64,000 nucleotides of DNA from Acholoe squamosa (GCA_949317995.1 OX439051.1:37265250-37329249); one strand, 5' to 3'; numbered from the stretch's first letter, positions 36,057 to 46,182 are shown. The notes: a model not told the origin generated them from the letters alone. Translations and numbers: made by a program.

Positions 36057-36114
36057 CGAAAGAGCCAAGCACTGCTATCTCTGCACGAAAGAGCCAAGCA
36101 CTGCTATCTCTGCA
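36057..36114. repeat. Perfect 29-bp tandem duplication
   Basis: The 29-mer at 36057-36085 (CGAAAGAGCC...TCTCTGCA) is repeated without change at 36086-36114. Confidence 0.85.
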
Positions 36115-36634
36115 CCGTTGTGTCTCAGTTTACACTCAAAAATGTGTTTAAAATTCAACACTTGAAATCGTACACACATTTAAATAATCTAAACACTTTT
36201 GTTTCAAAATAATTTCTCACTTTTCCTGCAAATGTGTACTGAATTAGAGAAAGTTTTTTTTTAGTTTTGGTAGTATGAATAATGGTGATACACAACTGAT
36301 TGATAGAACATACCATTGACACTTTATCTAGGAAGGAATAAATGGGTCAAACTTATAAAAAAAATTATTCTCATTATCGTAATAATTGCAATGTAACCCA
36401 TGATAAAGGTCACCCTTTGTAATAGAGCAGGCCGAAGGCTAACCCCTTCCCACTCACCTGAATTGCCTCATGGTCCAAGGCACCCTATGTTTGAGCAGGA
36501 ATAAAGTCCTATCACTGATTCACAGACTAGTGGGATCCAAATAGTGTGCAGGAAGCCATCAGGTTGAGTGTTTTACTAATTGGGGTCTGGTAGTTTGTGC
36601 CTTGTGTTGAATCTTCCCTTCTGACATCAAGTAT
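36115..36634. other. Spacer between units A and B
   Basis: No gene or repeat recognised. Confidence 0.45.
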
Positions 36635-36934
36635 TCCCCAAAAAGTCAAGGTAATTGAACCCCCTAGTGTCCACTCACCTATCAATAAAACTCCTTAAAG
36701 GGTATATTCATTTTTCTTCTATCTTGACGTGTTTATATGCAAAGGCTACTTGTTTTCATTAGTTCAGTTTGTTGTTCCCTGGTAAGGAAATCAGTATATT
36801 ATATTAATCATGGCTTTCAGCATTCATCAACTATCAGTAGATTGACAATGTCCTCAATGTTTCCATACAATCTAACATCTTTATCTGATGTGTGTCAGAA
36901 GCATTGATCTTTTCTTATGATTCTTTTTGGAAAC

Positions 36935-36940
<6 letters not shown>

Positions 36941-36994
<54 letters not shown>
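36941..36994. repeat. (TA)n microsatellite, left flank of the Ngaro element
   Basis: Uninterrupted TA repeats up to the first base of repeat A1. Confidence 0.95.
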
Positions 36995-36997
<3 letters not shown>

Positions 36998-37194
36998 GTG
37001 TTATAATTATCTATCCTACTAGTTATTATAATGGTATATATTGTAGCGGTTCTGCTACTCAGGTGTCTGCTACACTGGGACTCACATAGGGGGCAGGCCT
37101 GCATAGTCTCACCTAAGTCACCTGACCCCCTCCCAGGTAGCCACCACACACACAAGGAGGCCACCATATTGTTTTGGTTGGACCCCAATTTTTT
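36995..37194 (+). repeat. Ngaro terminal repeat A1
   Basis: Starts TGGGTGTTATAATTATC and ends CCCCAATTTTTT. It matches A2 (42039-42237) almost perfectly; the one difference I see is GTTTTGG versus GTTTGG. Confidence 0.95.
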
Positions 37195-37208
37195 GGAATT
37201 GGATTACC

Positions 37209-38264
37209 ATGCCACCAAAGGGTTCCCCGAGGAACTGCAGGACATGTGGTTACAAGCATGTGCCTCCTACAGGCAAGAAGTGTGTTTTCAATCCAGCCAA
37301 TTTATCTATGAGCCAACAGGCAGCCTTACAAAAGGTGACCACCCCACCTGGTCAGGGTGACACTGACTCTGGCTCAGACCAGGAGGAGGATTCTGATTTC
37401 CAGGCCCTCCAGGGCTGCCTGGAATCTCAACAGCAACAGCTTCCAGGCCTGGCCAATGAATTCTCAGCCATAAAGGACACTGTAACTGACCTGCAAGGAG
37501 GAGTCTCCAAGATACTAGCCATAGTCAGCATAGACCCACCTACTACTAGTACACCTAGGCCTAGTGGTCTACCTGGAGGTACACCTGTGCTACCACCTCT
37601 GTTTGGGGGTACTAGGCCCCCTTCAGGGCCTCTCCCCTACTCTGAAGATGAGGAGGAGGGTGAGGATAGCTCTGACAGCGAGGAGGAGGCCAAGCGCAAG
37701 AAGAAGAAAAAGAAGAAGAAGCCATTTGATCTCTGCAGACACCTTCCTAAAGGTGTTAAAAAGGCCACTTCATTTGCACAGCTGGTAGGTGCCCTCTCTA
37801 GACTCCACTCCATTCACCTGATGAAGGACCCTTGGACTCCTTATTGTGGTAACATACAATACCACATTCAGTTTTTGTGTGATAGGGAGGCCATGGGTCT
37901 GTACACATTAGATCAGCTCCGGTGTTATGATTATGGAGTCAGAGAAAGGGCCAACCACTATGATGCCCAGGCCTTTGTATATGGGGATGAGGAGATGATC
38001 AACTTACACCTGGTACACAAGCCTACTACTACCCCCTCCTCCACCCAGGGAGGGGCCCAAGGTGGGGGTTCCAAGAAGAAAAGGAATAAGCCCAAATATG
38101 AACCTGACCTCTCTATGCCCTGTTGGAGATACAACAACTTCAAATGCAGGTCAGGTGATGACTGTCAGCAGCAGCATGTCTGTTACCACTGCTGGGATGC
38201 ATCCCACAAGATGAGAGCCTGCACCAACGTCAAAAGGGCGGCGGCGGCAAAATCGTCCGCGTGA
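37209..38264 (+). CDS. gag: Ngaro Gag-like protein with zinc knuckle
   Basis: 351 residues from ATG 37209, 14 bases after repeat A1. Three Cys early in the N terminus (CRTCGY, KKC) are followed by a Gln-rich and acidic stretch, an (E/D)-rich then Lys-rich block (KRKKKKKKKK, about residue 165) and a globular region. The C terminus (about residues 300-340) has CWRYNNFKCRSGDDC followed by CYHCWDASHKMRAC, an exact C-x2-C-x4-H-x4-C knuckle. Gag would bind element RNA and build the particle in the cytoplasm. It ends at TGA 38262-38264, after which the same frame stays open for more than 140 codons, so the stop may be read through to make Gag-Pol. Confidence 0.85.
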   Translation: MPPKGSPRNCRTCGYKHVPPTGKKCVFNPANLSMSQQAALQKVTTPPGQGDTDSGSDQEEDSDFQALQGCLESQQQQLPGLANEFSAIKDTVTDLQGGVSKILAIVSIDPPTTSTPRPSGLPGGTPVLPPLFGGTRPPSGPLPYSEDEEEGEDSSDSEEEAKRKKKKKKKKPFDLCRHLPKGVKKATSFAQLVGALSRLHSIHLMKDPWTPYCGNIQYHIQFLCDREAMGLYTLDQLRCYDYGVRERANHYDAQAFVYGDEEMINLHLVHKPTTTPSSTQGGAQGGGSKKKRNKPKYEPDLSMPCWRYNNFKCRSGDDCQQQHVCYHCWDASHKMRACTNVKRAAAAKSSA

Positions 38265-38696
38265 CTGGAAACACCCATCAGCGCCCCCCGGTCGGACGCG
38301 GCCGGTGAGTTAGCGGGCGGAATAAATCTGAGCGCCCCCATAGGCGCCTCTCATCTCATTTGCATATTCGAAGACAAACGGTGCCCGGATGTGGCAGTCG
38401 AAAATGTCGATTGTGTTCATGATATTATTGCAAATACGGGTCGGATTCCGTCTTCCTGCTCTGGATTAAGTGTAGTTGAATCGAACAGTACTGTTAATTC
38501 GTCAGATTTCGAAAAATATTGTAGTTTTCCCATCACGCCGTTGTCATCTTGTTCAAATCCAAGATGGCGACGGCCGGACGGAGAAACGCACGAAAGCGCT
38601 AAGGTAAATCATGATATCTCTGATTTGTGGGTGAATGGAGTGGTTTCAGTGTTCGCCGACCCCAGAATCGATCAAATCAGGCCTGATTTGGGGGGG
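38265..38696 (+). other. Open in-frame extension between gag and pol (no ATG)
   Basis: The gag frame stays open from just after TGA 38262-38264 to the G7 run (38690-38696), and I find no ATG in that frame there. Beyond the G-run the pol frame (offset by -1) continues with similar composition. It looks like the linker of a Gag-Pol fusion. Independent initiation seems unlikely without an ATG. Confidence 0.5.
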
Positions 38697-41023
38697 AGGA
38701 TGCTATCAAAGCTCAAATCGATCCAGAATACCAAAATCCAGACCTCAACTTGGTCAGTGTTGACATTATTAACCCTCCACCACCCACCTTTCGTGCTCCC
38801 GGTGTCATTGAATATGTTCCCGGTGTCAATGAATGTGTCCCTGGTGTCAATGTGGGGGTCCCCAGTGTCATTGGAAGTGTCCCCAGTGTCAATATACCCA
38901 ATGTTGTTGATTATGACCCAGCTGTACCCAATGTTCAAGAATGTGCCCTATTTAAACCCAGTGCTGGTGTTGATAGTTGTGACAATTTTGTATACAATGT
39001 TGATGTAGGTGCCCCTACTGTCTGTGCCAGAGGTTCTATATGTGATGGCAGTGTTATGGATACGGGACTGTTCCCGGCGGGTGACAGTCATGAATGTGTT
39101 GTTGCACAAAATGTCTTCTCTGACCCTGCATGTAGTGATGATATCAATGTTGGTCTGTCACCTGTGGGTGACGGCGCGTCACCCGCCGGTGATGGCTACC
39201 CTACTAGCAGTGTATGTGATCCTGATACTTGTGTTAGCAATGTTGTTGTCATTGATGTAGCAGATACCGTTCCAGTGTGTAGTAACACACCCGTATGCCT
39301 TGTATACATACCTGATGTCCATGAACCAATTGTAGTTTACAGAGACTGTGTCCTCAGTATTTGTGCATGCGAGCACAAAATTGGACCTGTTCGATCTCAG
39401 CTTAGCCCTTGCAGGTTAGCTGCAGAATTCTACAGATACAAGGGTCATATGTGTGCTTATGATGATTTTGTATTAGCTGGTGTTTACAGTGGTTTCAGTA
39501 TAGTAGACAATACACACATAGACCCCTATGATTGTAGCAACTACTCCAGTATTCTGGATGATGAATTCAATGTAGAAATGAATGACACAATTCTCAGAGA
39601 ATTGCAGGAAGGCAAGGTCACCTTAGCTATTGACTCACCTGGGCGCATTCATGGTCTGGGTGCAATCAGGAAAAAGGATGGCACCCTCAGGCCAATCACT
39701 GACTGTAAAAGGCCTTTAAACAGATCCATAAACAACTACATGGACCACACCTGTGATACTTTCACGTACAAAGGTGTAGATTACCTCACGGAGATCCTTA
39801 ATCCCTATGACTATATTTGTTCTATTGACTTATCTCAAGCCTATAGGAGCGTGAACATTGACAAAGACAATGCTTCTTACCAATGCTTTAGATGGGATTT
39901 AGGAGAGGGAGAGCAAGTATTTGAAGACAGAGTCCTTTCCTTCGGTCTCAGGTGTGCCCCATATCTGTTCACACAGTTGGGAGATTGGATTGTCAGGTGT
40001 ATGCATCGCCGAGGATTCTACCAGGTTTCTAACTATATCGATGACCTGACAGTTATGGGACCCACTTATGATCAATGTGCCTATGCTCAAAGTGTCCTCA
40101 TTTCAGTGGTGAGAGGTATGGGCTTCCATGTAAAGTGGCCTAAAGTCACTTGCCCTTCTCAACGGGCAGTCTGCCTCGGTATAATGGTCGACAGCAAAGC
40201 GATGGAAATTAGCCTCCCAAGTGAAAAATTGCTTATGCTTTATCAGACCTTGTACGATTTTGCTTCGAAGAAGACTGCCACTAAGCGCAAACTCCAGCAG
40301 CTGGCGGGCATCCTTGGCCATTGTTCCACTGTGGTTCAGGGTGGCCGTACCTTCAGTCGCAGAGTGATCAACTTGACCAATAGCGTCAAGGAAGCACACC
40401 ATAGTGTGAGACTGAATGATCAGTTTCGAGCAGACTTAAGGTGGTGGATAGCCTTTGCGGGGGTCTTCAACGGTAAGGCCAGAATTTTGTGCCCCAAGAC
40501 TCCTTCTGCTGTTATTTCGTGTGACTCATCGTCTCGTGGTTTTGGGGCCTACCACTTGGGAGATTGGCTCTATGGTGTCTGGTTCTACAAGTACATACCA
40601 GCACTCCCCTACTATGCTGACCATTTCTTCCCGGTCCCTACTTTTGATGATTTGTCTCATGACATCAACATTCAGGAACTTTGGCCGGTACTGATGGCCT
40701 TGGTCAGGTGGGGTCCAGTGTATAGGGACACTACCATCCTCATCTTGAGTGATAATACCCAGGTCTGCAGTATGTTGAGTTCTGGTAGGAGCCGTAATAA
40801 CGTCAGCATGGACCTCCTGCGAGAATTGTTTTGGCTCGCCTTCACATACAATGTCAATATCAAATGTTCCTACATCAGGTCTGGCGATAATATTGAGGCT
40901 GATTACATTTCTCGCTTAGCGTACCCCCAAGTTGCAGCAGTCTCACCTCCCTTTCCCATGTGTTGTAGGTCTGTCCCTGTTACGTCAGGAGGCCCGGAGT
41001 CTACAAGACCAAGCCCTGGCTGA
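38687..41023 (+). CDS. pol: Ngaro pol: reverse transcriptase and RNase H
   Basis: The open frame starts after TGA 38684-38686; there is no convincing ATG, so the N terminus probably comes from upstream recoding. The first about 270 residues are low complexity with repeated VPGVN-like words. RT follows: GLGAIRKKDGTLRPITDCKRPLN, SIDLSQAYRSV (first catalytic Asp) and NYIDDLTV with YIDD at 40034-40045. RNase H has SCDSSSRGFGAY (Asp), NIQELWPVLMAL (Glu), LSDNTQ (Asp) and IEADYISR (Asp). There is no DDE integrase and no VDLFASR region. The 3' end overlaps the recombinase frame. It copies element RNA into DNA. Catalytic residues look intact. Confidence 0.85.
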   Translation, partial: FGGEDAIKAQIDPEYQNPDLNLVSVDIINPPPPTFRAPGVIEYVPGVNECVPGVNVGVPSVIGSVPSVNIPNVVDYDPAVPNVQECALFKPSAGVDSCDNFVYNVDVGAPTVCARGSICDGSVMDTGLFPAGDSHECVVAQNVFSDPACSDDINVGLSPVGDGASPAGDGYPTSSVCDPDTCVSNVVVIDVADTVPVCSNTPVCLVYIPDVHEPIVVYRDCVLSICACEHKIGPVRSQLSPCRLAAEFYRYKGHMCAYDDFVLAGVYSGFSIVDNTHIDPYDCSNYSSILDDEFNVEMNDTILRELQEGKVTLAIDSPGRIHGLGAIRKKDGTLRPITDCKRPLNRSINNYMDHTCDTFTYKGVDYLTEILNPYDYICSIDLSQAYRSVNIDKDNASYQCFRWDLGEGEQVFEDRVLSFGLRCAPYLFTQLGDWIVRCMHRRGFYQVSNYIDDLTVMGPTYDQCAYAQSVLISVVRGMGFHVKWPKVTCPSQRAVCLGIMVDSKAMEISLPSEKLLMLYQTLYDFASKKTATKRKLQQLAGILGHCSTVVQGGRTFSRRVINLTNSVKEAHHSVRLNDQFRADLRWWIAFAGVFNGKARILCPKTPSAVISCDSSSRGFGAYHLGDWLYGVWFYKYIPALPYYADHFFPVPTFDDLSHDINIQELWPVLMALVRWGPVYRDTTILILSDNTQVCSMLSSGRSRNNVSMDLLRELFWLAFTYNVNIKCSYIRSGDNIEADYISRLAYPQVAAVSPPFPMCCRSVPVTSGGPESTRPSPG

Positions 41024-41918
41024 GAGCTCGTACAGATCGTACAGGTCCAGGTGGAAAGACTATCATGAATTTTGTGCCTTATTTGACATTCAGCCACTTC
41101 CATGTACGCAGGAGAGTGTTTGTGTATATGTGGCGTACCTAGCCCGGAGGCTTAAGTACTCAAGCATTGAACAGTATGTAAGTGCCCTGTCATATCTCCA
41201 GCACGTGCACGGTTATACTCCAGTCAATGCTACCAATTTCATGGTCAAACGGACAATGTTAGGAGCCAAGCGTAAGCTAGGTTATTCGCCAGTGCAAGCT
41301 ATGCCTTTGGAGCCTACACATCTCCTCCAATTCTACAAGCATCTGGACATGTCAGTGTCGTTTCATTTGTGTTGGTGGACGGCAGCCATTACTGCCTTTC
41401 GTGGCCTTCTACGCAAAGCACACGTAACAAGTTCCTCCCAAGCTATATGTCTCCAGGATTTATCCTTCCATGACTGGGGGCTACTCCTGACCTTGCCTCA
41501 TACAAAGACGATTCAATATGGTGAGCGGGTGCTTGAAATCCCGTTCAGTAACATACCAGGATCGCCTTTATGCGTCACCTCCTATGTTCGCCGGCTCATC
41601 GACCACACTGGGTTGGGGGCAGGTCAGGAAGTGTTTCAGTACTGGGAGCGAGGACACTTACGGCCAATGACTTATTCAGCTTTTGCCACTGAACTCCATC
41701 GCCTGTCAGAATTGTGTGGCATTGTGGGCAAAGTATCCACCCATTCCCTCCGCAGAGGCGGAGCATCTTACCTGTCCTCGATTGGTTGGAATCTTATCGA
41801 CATAAAATCCGGAGGCGATTGGCAAAGTCTCGCGGTATTATTATATCTTGTTGATAGCCTGACTCAAAAGGTGTCAAAGGACAAGGTTGCAGCCTCCTTT
41901 CTTCGTGTCTGTGTTTAG
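40932..41918 (+). CDS. Ngaro tyrosine recombinase
   Basis: 328 codons in the frame +1 to pol, overlapping its end by 92 bases. The frame has no ATG before the conserved N-terminal domain, so expression needs splicing or recoding; a pyrimidine tract ending in TAG at 40966-40968 could be a 3' splice site. The N-terminal helical domain (SSYRSYRSRWKDYHEFC, VCVYVAYLARR) is followed by the catalytic domain: Arg in AFRGLLRKAH, Lys in PHTKTIQ, His271-x-x-Arg274 in THSLRRGG, Trp297 in GGDWQS and nucleophile Tyr305 in LLYLV. All catalytic positions are present. It would insert circular element DNA through a Tyr-DNA intermediate without target duplication. Confidence 0.85.
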   Translation: MQQSHLPFPCVVGLSLLRQEARSLQDQALAESSYRSYRSRWKDYHEFCALFDIQPLPCTQESVCVYVAYLARRLKYSSIEQYVSALSYLQHVHGYTPVNATNFMVKRTMLGAKRKLGYSPVQAMPLEPTHLLQFYKHLDMSVSFHLCWWTAAITAFRGLLRKAHVTSSSQAICLQDLSFHDWGLLLTLPHTKTIQYGERVLEIPFSNIPGSPLCVTSYVRRLIDHTGLGAGQEVFQYWERGHLRPMTYSAFATELHRLSELCGIVGKVSTHSLRRGGASYLSSIGWNLIDIKSGGDWQSLAVLLYLVDSLTQKVSKDKVAASFLRVCV

Positions 41919-41959
41919 TTATGTTTTCCTTACACTAGGACAAATGTCTTGGAGGTCTT

Positions 41960-42038
41960 GGGCGTTAAGAGCGCCAATTGTGACAACTTAATTACTGTTT
42001 GGTTATATATATCCTTAGTTAAGTATAGCGGTCATATA
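41960..42038 (+). repeat. Ngaro terminal repeat B1
   Basis: 79 bp starting GGGCGTTAAGAGCGCC and ending GCGGTCATATA. Matches B2 at 42267-42345. Confidence 0.95.
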
Positions 42039-42237
42039 TGGGTGTTATAATTATCTATCCTACTAGTTATTATAATGGTATATATTGTAGCGGTTCTGCT
42101 ACTCAGGTGTCTGCTACACTGGGACTCACATAGGGGGCAGGCCTGCATAGTCTCACCTAAGTCACCTGACCCCCTCCCAGGTAGCCACCACACACACAAG
42201 GAGGCCACCATATTGTTTGGTTGGACCCCAATTTTTT
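42039..42237 (+). repeat. Ngaro terminal repeat A2
   Basis: 199-bp copy of A1, placed directly after B1 and before B2, as expected for split direct repeats. It is followed by a T-run and TTAATAAATTAA, which contains an AATAAA poly(A) signal (about 42257-42262). Confidence 0.95.
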
Positions 42238-42266
42238 TTTTTTTTTGTGTTTTCTTAATAAATTAA

Positions 42267-42338
42267 GGGCGTTAAGAGCGCCAATTGTGACAACTTAATT
42301 ACTGTTTGGTTATATATATCCTTAGTTAAGTATAGCGG

Positions 42339-42345
<7 letters not shown>
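42267..42345 (+). repeat. Ngaro terminal repeat B2
   Basis: Second copy of B1; its last bases merge into the right (TA)n tract. Confidence 0.95.

Positions 42346-42384
<39 letters not shown>
42341..42384. repeat. (TA)n microsatellite, right flank of the Ngaro element
   Basis: AT dinucleotides running on from the end of B2. With 36941-36994 it forms one TA tract split by the insertion. Confidence 0.9.
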
Positions 42385-42392
<8 letters not shown>

Positions 42393-43757
42393 ACAAAAAT
42401 TCTCCCACTAGAAGTAAGACCTTGTCACAAGGCATTCATAATTTATATATTCACTTTGGTGTCAGTGACCAAAAGTACAAAGTCCAGATTGAAAAGCAAC
42501 TTTATAGTCTTAGTGTCAGTGGGTGTTATGGTCATGGCTTGTCACTCGTTGTGTCATAAAAAGCACCCTGTAGGCCAGCTGGTAACAGGAGAAGGCTGAT
42601 CATCTTGTGATGCTTTTGTCACTCTACCATCACTTTGTAACCTGAACAGTCACCATTTATGACTGGGCAAGCGGTTACGTTACCCAATGATAGGTTGTTT
42701 CAGCTGTCCTCCCTGCTTGCCTGCTCACATTTATCCCCTAACTTTCTTATAACAGCTAGTGATAGTATAATCCTGCCAGATGGTATTTCTCAAAGATTAT
42801 ACTACGACTAGACAATCATTTCAACTCAAGAAACCCCTCTGCTACTGAGCAATCGTGCTGTATGGCTCAGATATAGTACAATCATGGCAAATACCATCTG
42901 TAAAGATTACAATGAGATATTGGGCGCACCCTAAGATGATTGATCATATATGAGGTGCACCTGAGGCCTAATTCTGAGCAGTCATTTTATATTACTTCCC
43001 TGTGTTCTGCCAAAGAAAGCAAATCAATTTGTTTAATTCTAGCAATGGTGCAACATACTGCCATGTCTCTTACATACCTGCTTTGTACTGTTATTCAATT
43101 CAGTGTTGGTCTTGGGATCAGCATTATACATATAATGTCGGTACTGAGAGATATCAAATCGTTGCCGAATTAGCAAAAGCCCAGGCACCCTTACTGGCAT
43201 ACTGCATGATTCATTAAAACAAACATGTTGATAGATTGTAGAATTGTAATTATTGTTGAATCCATAAATTGGCTAATGAGTTTGACTTAAGTTCATGACA
43301 TTTCAAGGTTAGATTAGGCAGATTTAACACTGGTAGAGCATGATATCTCAATTTGAATCTATATCCCTCTTAATTGTTCATTTGCAAATGTTGTTAACTT
43401 CCCTCCTCTTTATGGCATTTATTAATCAGATAGCATTGTAATATTCATTGCTAATCCATTTTGTTTGAAAGGAATAATTAGTATCTTGCCCAGCAACACA
43501 GTTGCCAGCTCTTAATGAGACATATGACGGGGGAAAATGTTGACAGAGCAATGGCATCTTGCAAACCAATTAGCTTCTACACCTTTTCAGTCTACATGCT
43601 ATCATACCAAGGGCAATTAAATTGGAATTACTGAGCAATGCTGCATATCTGAAAGATGAAATGTAATCATTGAAGGAGGGGTCACCTATTTAGCTTTCAT
43701 TGCACAATAATAGCCATTATTTCCTCTTTAAGGGGTTAAATGGGACATTAGCTGATA

Positions 43758-44510
43758 CACTGCAAAAATGGTGTTTAGATTTTAAACATGTTTAGGTCTA
43801 AACATGTTTAAAACCTAAACATATAGGTCAGTTAGGTGTCTCATCGACTACACATTTAGGAAATGAACACTTTTATTCTAACTACATAAACTTTTACGCT
43901 AAACATGTTTAGATGTTTAGAGTTGAGACAGTTGAATAATAGGTGTTTAGATTTAAACATCAATATGTTTAGATACTTGGATGTTGAATCCACACCAGGT
44001 AGCAGCACTACCTTTGACTGGACGATCTGCACACAGTTATAGTCAATTGTTGTGACAAATGTCCAAAATCCCATGTTTATCATGGTTTCATTTCATAGAA
44101 TGTCATGTGAATAGAAAGGGCATTAGAGAATTGACTAGATTCACCTCATGCCACCATCATTACCATAAAATAATCAATAAACTCCATGACTGACACCTAT
44201 TTGATGTTATTCTGGAATAGATAAGGCAAATTCCTTCCTGCCAAGCTGTTGTACTTTCTCAAGTCTCTCATTCTGATACAGTGTGTAATCTATGTACACG
44301 TATATAGCTGTGACTGACATCTTTGGAGACTTTGACAAGTAGATACCTGCTGATGTCCCCCACCCAGTAAATGAGAAAAAAAAACCAAAATATATCTCTG
44401 TTTTTTAATGCATACATGTCTGCAAACCTTAAATCTCCATCCAATCATTTAAACATCTTTACACAAAAATTAATAAACACCTAAACACAAAAATTCATAC
44501 ATCTAAACAC
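43758..44510 (-). mobile_element. CACTG-ended DNA transposon, copy 2 (inverted, truncated)
   Basis: Starts CACTGCAAAAATGGTGTTTA after TA. It is the reverse complement of copy 3 except that the last about 150 bases at its inner end are missing. No transposase seen. Confidence 0.75.
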
Positions 44511-44538
44511 GGGTGTCGGGAGTGATCATTTTATTGTA

Positions 44539-45441
44539 CACTGCAAAAATGGTGTTTAGATCCTAAACACAATTCTAAACATATTCTTGCAATGTTTTTG
44601 TAATCACATTAATTTCCTAAACATGTTTAGCCAAATAATGTGCTTAGCTCAAGTGTTTAGAAATGTAGGTGTTTAAGTTTAAACTTTGTGTTTAGATATC
44701 TATGAATTTTTGTGTTTAGGTATTTATGAATTTTTGTGTTTAGATGTTTAAATGATTTGATGAAGAATTAGGGTTTGCTGACATGTATGCATTAAAAAAA
44801 AAGAGATATATTTTGTTTGTTTTCTCATTTACTGGGGGGGGACATCAGCAGGTATTTACTTGTCAAAGTCTCCAAAGATGTCAGCCACAGCTATATACGT
44901 GTACATGTATTACACACTGCATCAGAATGAGAGACTTGAGAAAGTACAACAGCTTGGCAGGAAAGACATTGCCTTATCTATTCCAGAATAACATCAACTA
45001 TGTGTCAGTCATGGAGCTTATTGATTATTTTATGCTAATGATGGTGGCATAAGGTGAATCTAGTCAATTTTATATTGCCCTTTCTATTCACATGACATTC
45101 TATGAAAGGAAACCATGATAAACATGGGATTTGGGGACATTTGTCACAACAATTGATTATAACTGTGTGCAGATAGTACAGCCAAAGGTAGTGCTGCTAC
45201 CTGGTGTGGATTCAACATCCAAGTATCTAAACATATTGATGTTTAAATCTAAATAGCTATTATTCAACTGTTTCAACTCTAAACATCTAAACATGTTTAG
45301 CGAAAATGTTTATGTAGTTAGAATAAAAGTGTTCATTTCCTAAATGTGTAGTCGATGAGACACCCAACTGACCTATATGTTTAGGTTTTAAACGTGTTTA
45401 GACCTAAACATGTTTAAAATCTAAACACCATTTTTCCAGTG
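44539..45441 (+). mobile_element. CACTG-ended DNA transposon, copy 3
   Basis: 903 bp. It starts CACTGCAAAAATGGTGTTTA after TA and ends with the inverse, AACACCATTTTTCCAGTG, before TA. Subterminal TTTAG/CTAAA motifs are abundant. It forms a large inverted repeat with copy 2. Confidence 0.75.
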
Positions 45442-45939
45442 TAGGTGTAAATTGGTCGAAGTCTAATTATATGGTAATTGCCTTTTGTTAAGAACCCTTA
45501 CCCTCTTCAGCTGGTACCACATACTTCTAGTGTGGATGGCTTCAAATATGGTATTCCATCTTAACCACATAACCTGTACGTGTACGACAACCTGTACGTC
45601 TAGCCCTTGCATTTGGCGTACCGGTACACATCCGTGAATCTTATTGTGATACTGTTGATTTATTTAGCAGGGCTACATCACTACAACATGGGTTGCAAAA
45701 TTGGTTAATCTAAGAGCATGAAGCTAGAGGCATCTCACAATGTAAGCTTAATTTGAAGGATCATGTGTTTATTCAAACCATTGCTTTAAATTGATTGCAT
45801 AGTGAGTGGGGAGGTGTTTTTAAGGCATTTATTAGACAGCATTTCAATATTCATTGCTAATCTACTTCTTTTTAATAGTCATTTTATCTTACACATGCAC
45901 CCCCCATCAAGTTTCACCAAAGTGATCTCTAACCTCACC

Positions 45940-46110
45940 CTAATCTGTCATATCCCTAATCCTAACCCTATCCCTATGACTAACCCTAACCATATCCCTA
46001 ACACTAACCCTATTCATATCCCTAAACCTAACCCTAACCCCAACCCCAACTTAAACCCAAACCCAAGCCCAAACCCCCATCTGAATCCGAATCCAAACCC
46101 TAATCTGGAA
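45940..46110. repeat. Degenerate telomere-like (CCCTAA)n array
   Basis: About 170 bases of CCTAACCCTA, CCCTAACCATAT and CCCAAACCCAAG variants. It is recognisably CCCTAA-based but diverged along its length. Confidence 0.75.
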
Positions 46111-46182
46111 ATAATCTGCACACATCTAACTTACATATAACACAGAGAAAATTAAGGCGAGTATAATGCCCTACATGGATAT

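Larger units (their letters stand above)
25620..36060 (+). repeat. Segmental duplication unit A
   Basis: Blocks match unit B in the same order and orientation: 25620-25905 with 36635-36935, 26065-26380 with 42480-42795, 26480-26600 with 43040-43165, 27050-27650 with 43290-43756, 28640-29370 with 46560-46905, 29510-29935 with 47225-47650, 32040-32510 with 48060-48510, 33070-33500 with 48750-49160, 33690-33850 with 50320-50490, and 34600-35000 with 51300-51450 plus 52425-52460. The blocks differ by many substitutions and small indels, so the duplication is old. No reading frame is preserved between the units. Confidence 0.75.
36995..42345 (+). mobile_element. Ngaro-type tyrosine-recombinase retrotransposon, structurally complete
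   Basis: The order is A1 (36995-37194), gag (37209-38264), pol with RT and RNase H (to 41023), tyrosine recombinase (to 41918), B1 (41960-42038), A2 (42039-42237), B2 (42267-42345). The A copies and the B copies are almost identical, so the insertion is young. Split direct repeats, a tyrosine recombinase instead of integrase, and absence of the VDLFASR region fit Ngaro. Both flanks are (TA)n and no target duplication is discernible. Possible defects are the TGA after gag and the frame change at a G7 run; both might be recoding signals. Confidence 0.9.

Noticed and set aside
36892..37188. Open frames with long Tyr-Ile runs on both strands (also 57302-57487)
   Set aside because: They are translations of (TA)n microsatellites.
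45802..46140. Open frame with an Asn-Pro repeat
   Set aside because: It is the translation of the degenerate CCCTAA array, not a protein gene.
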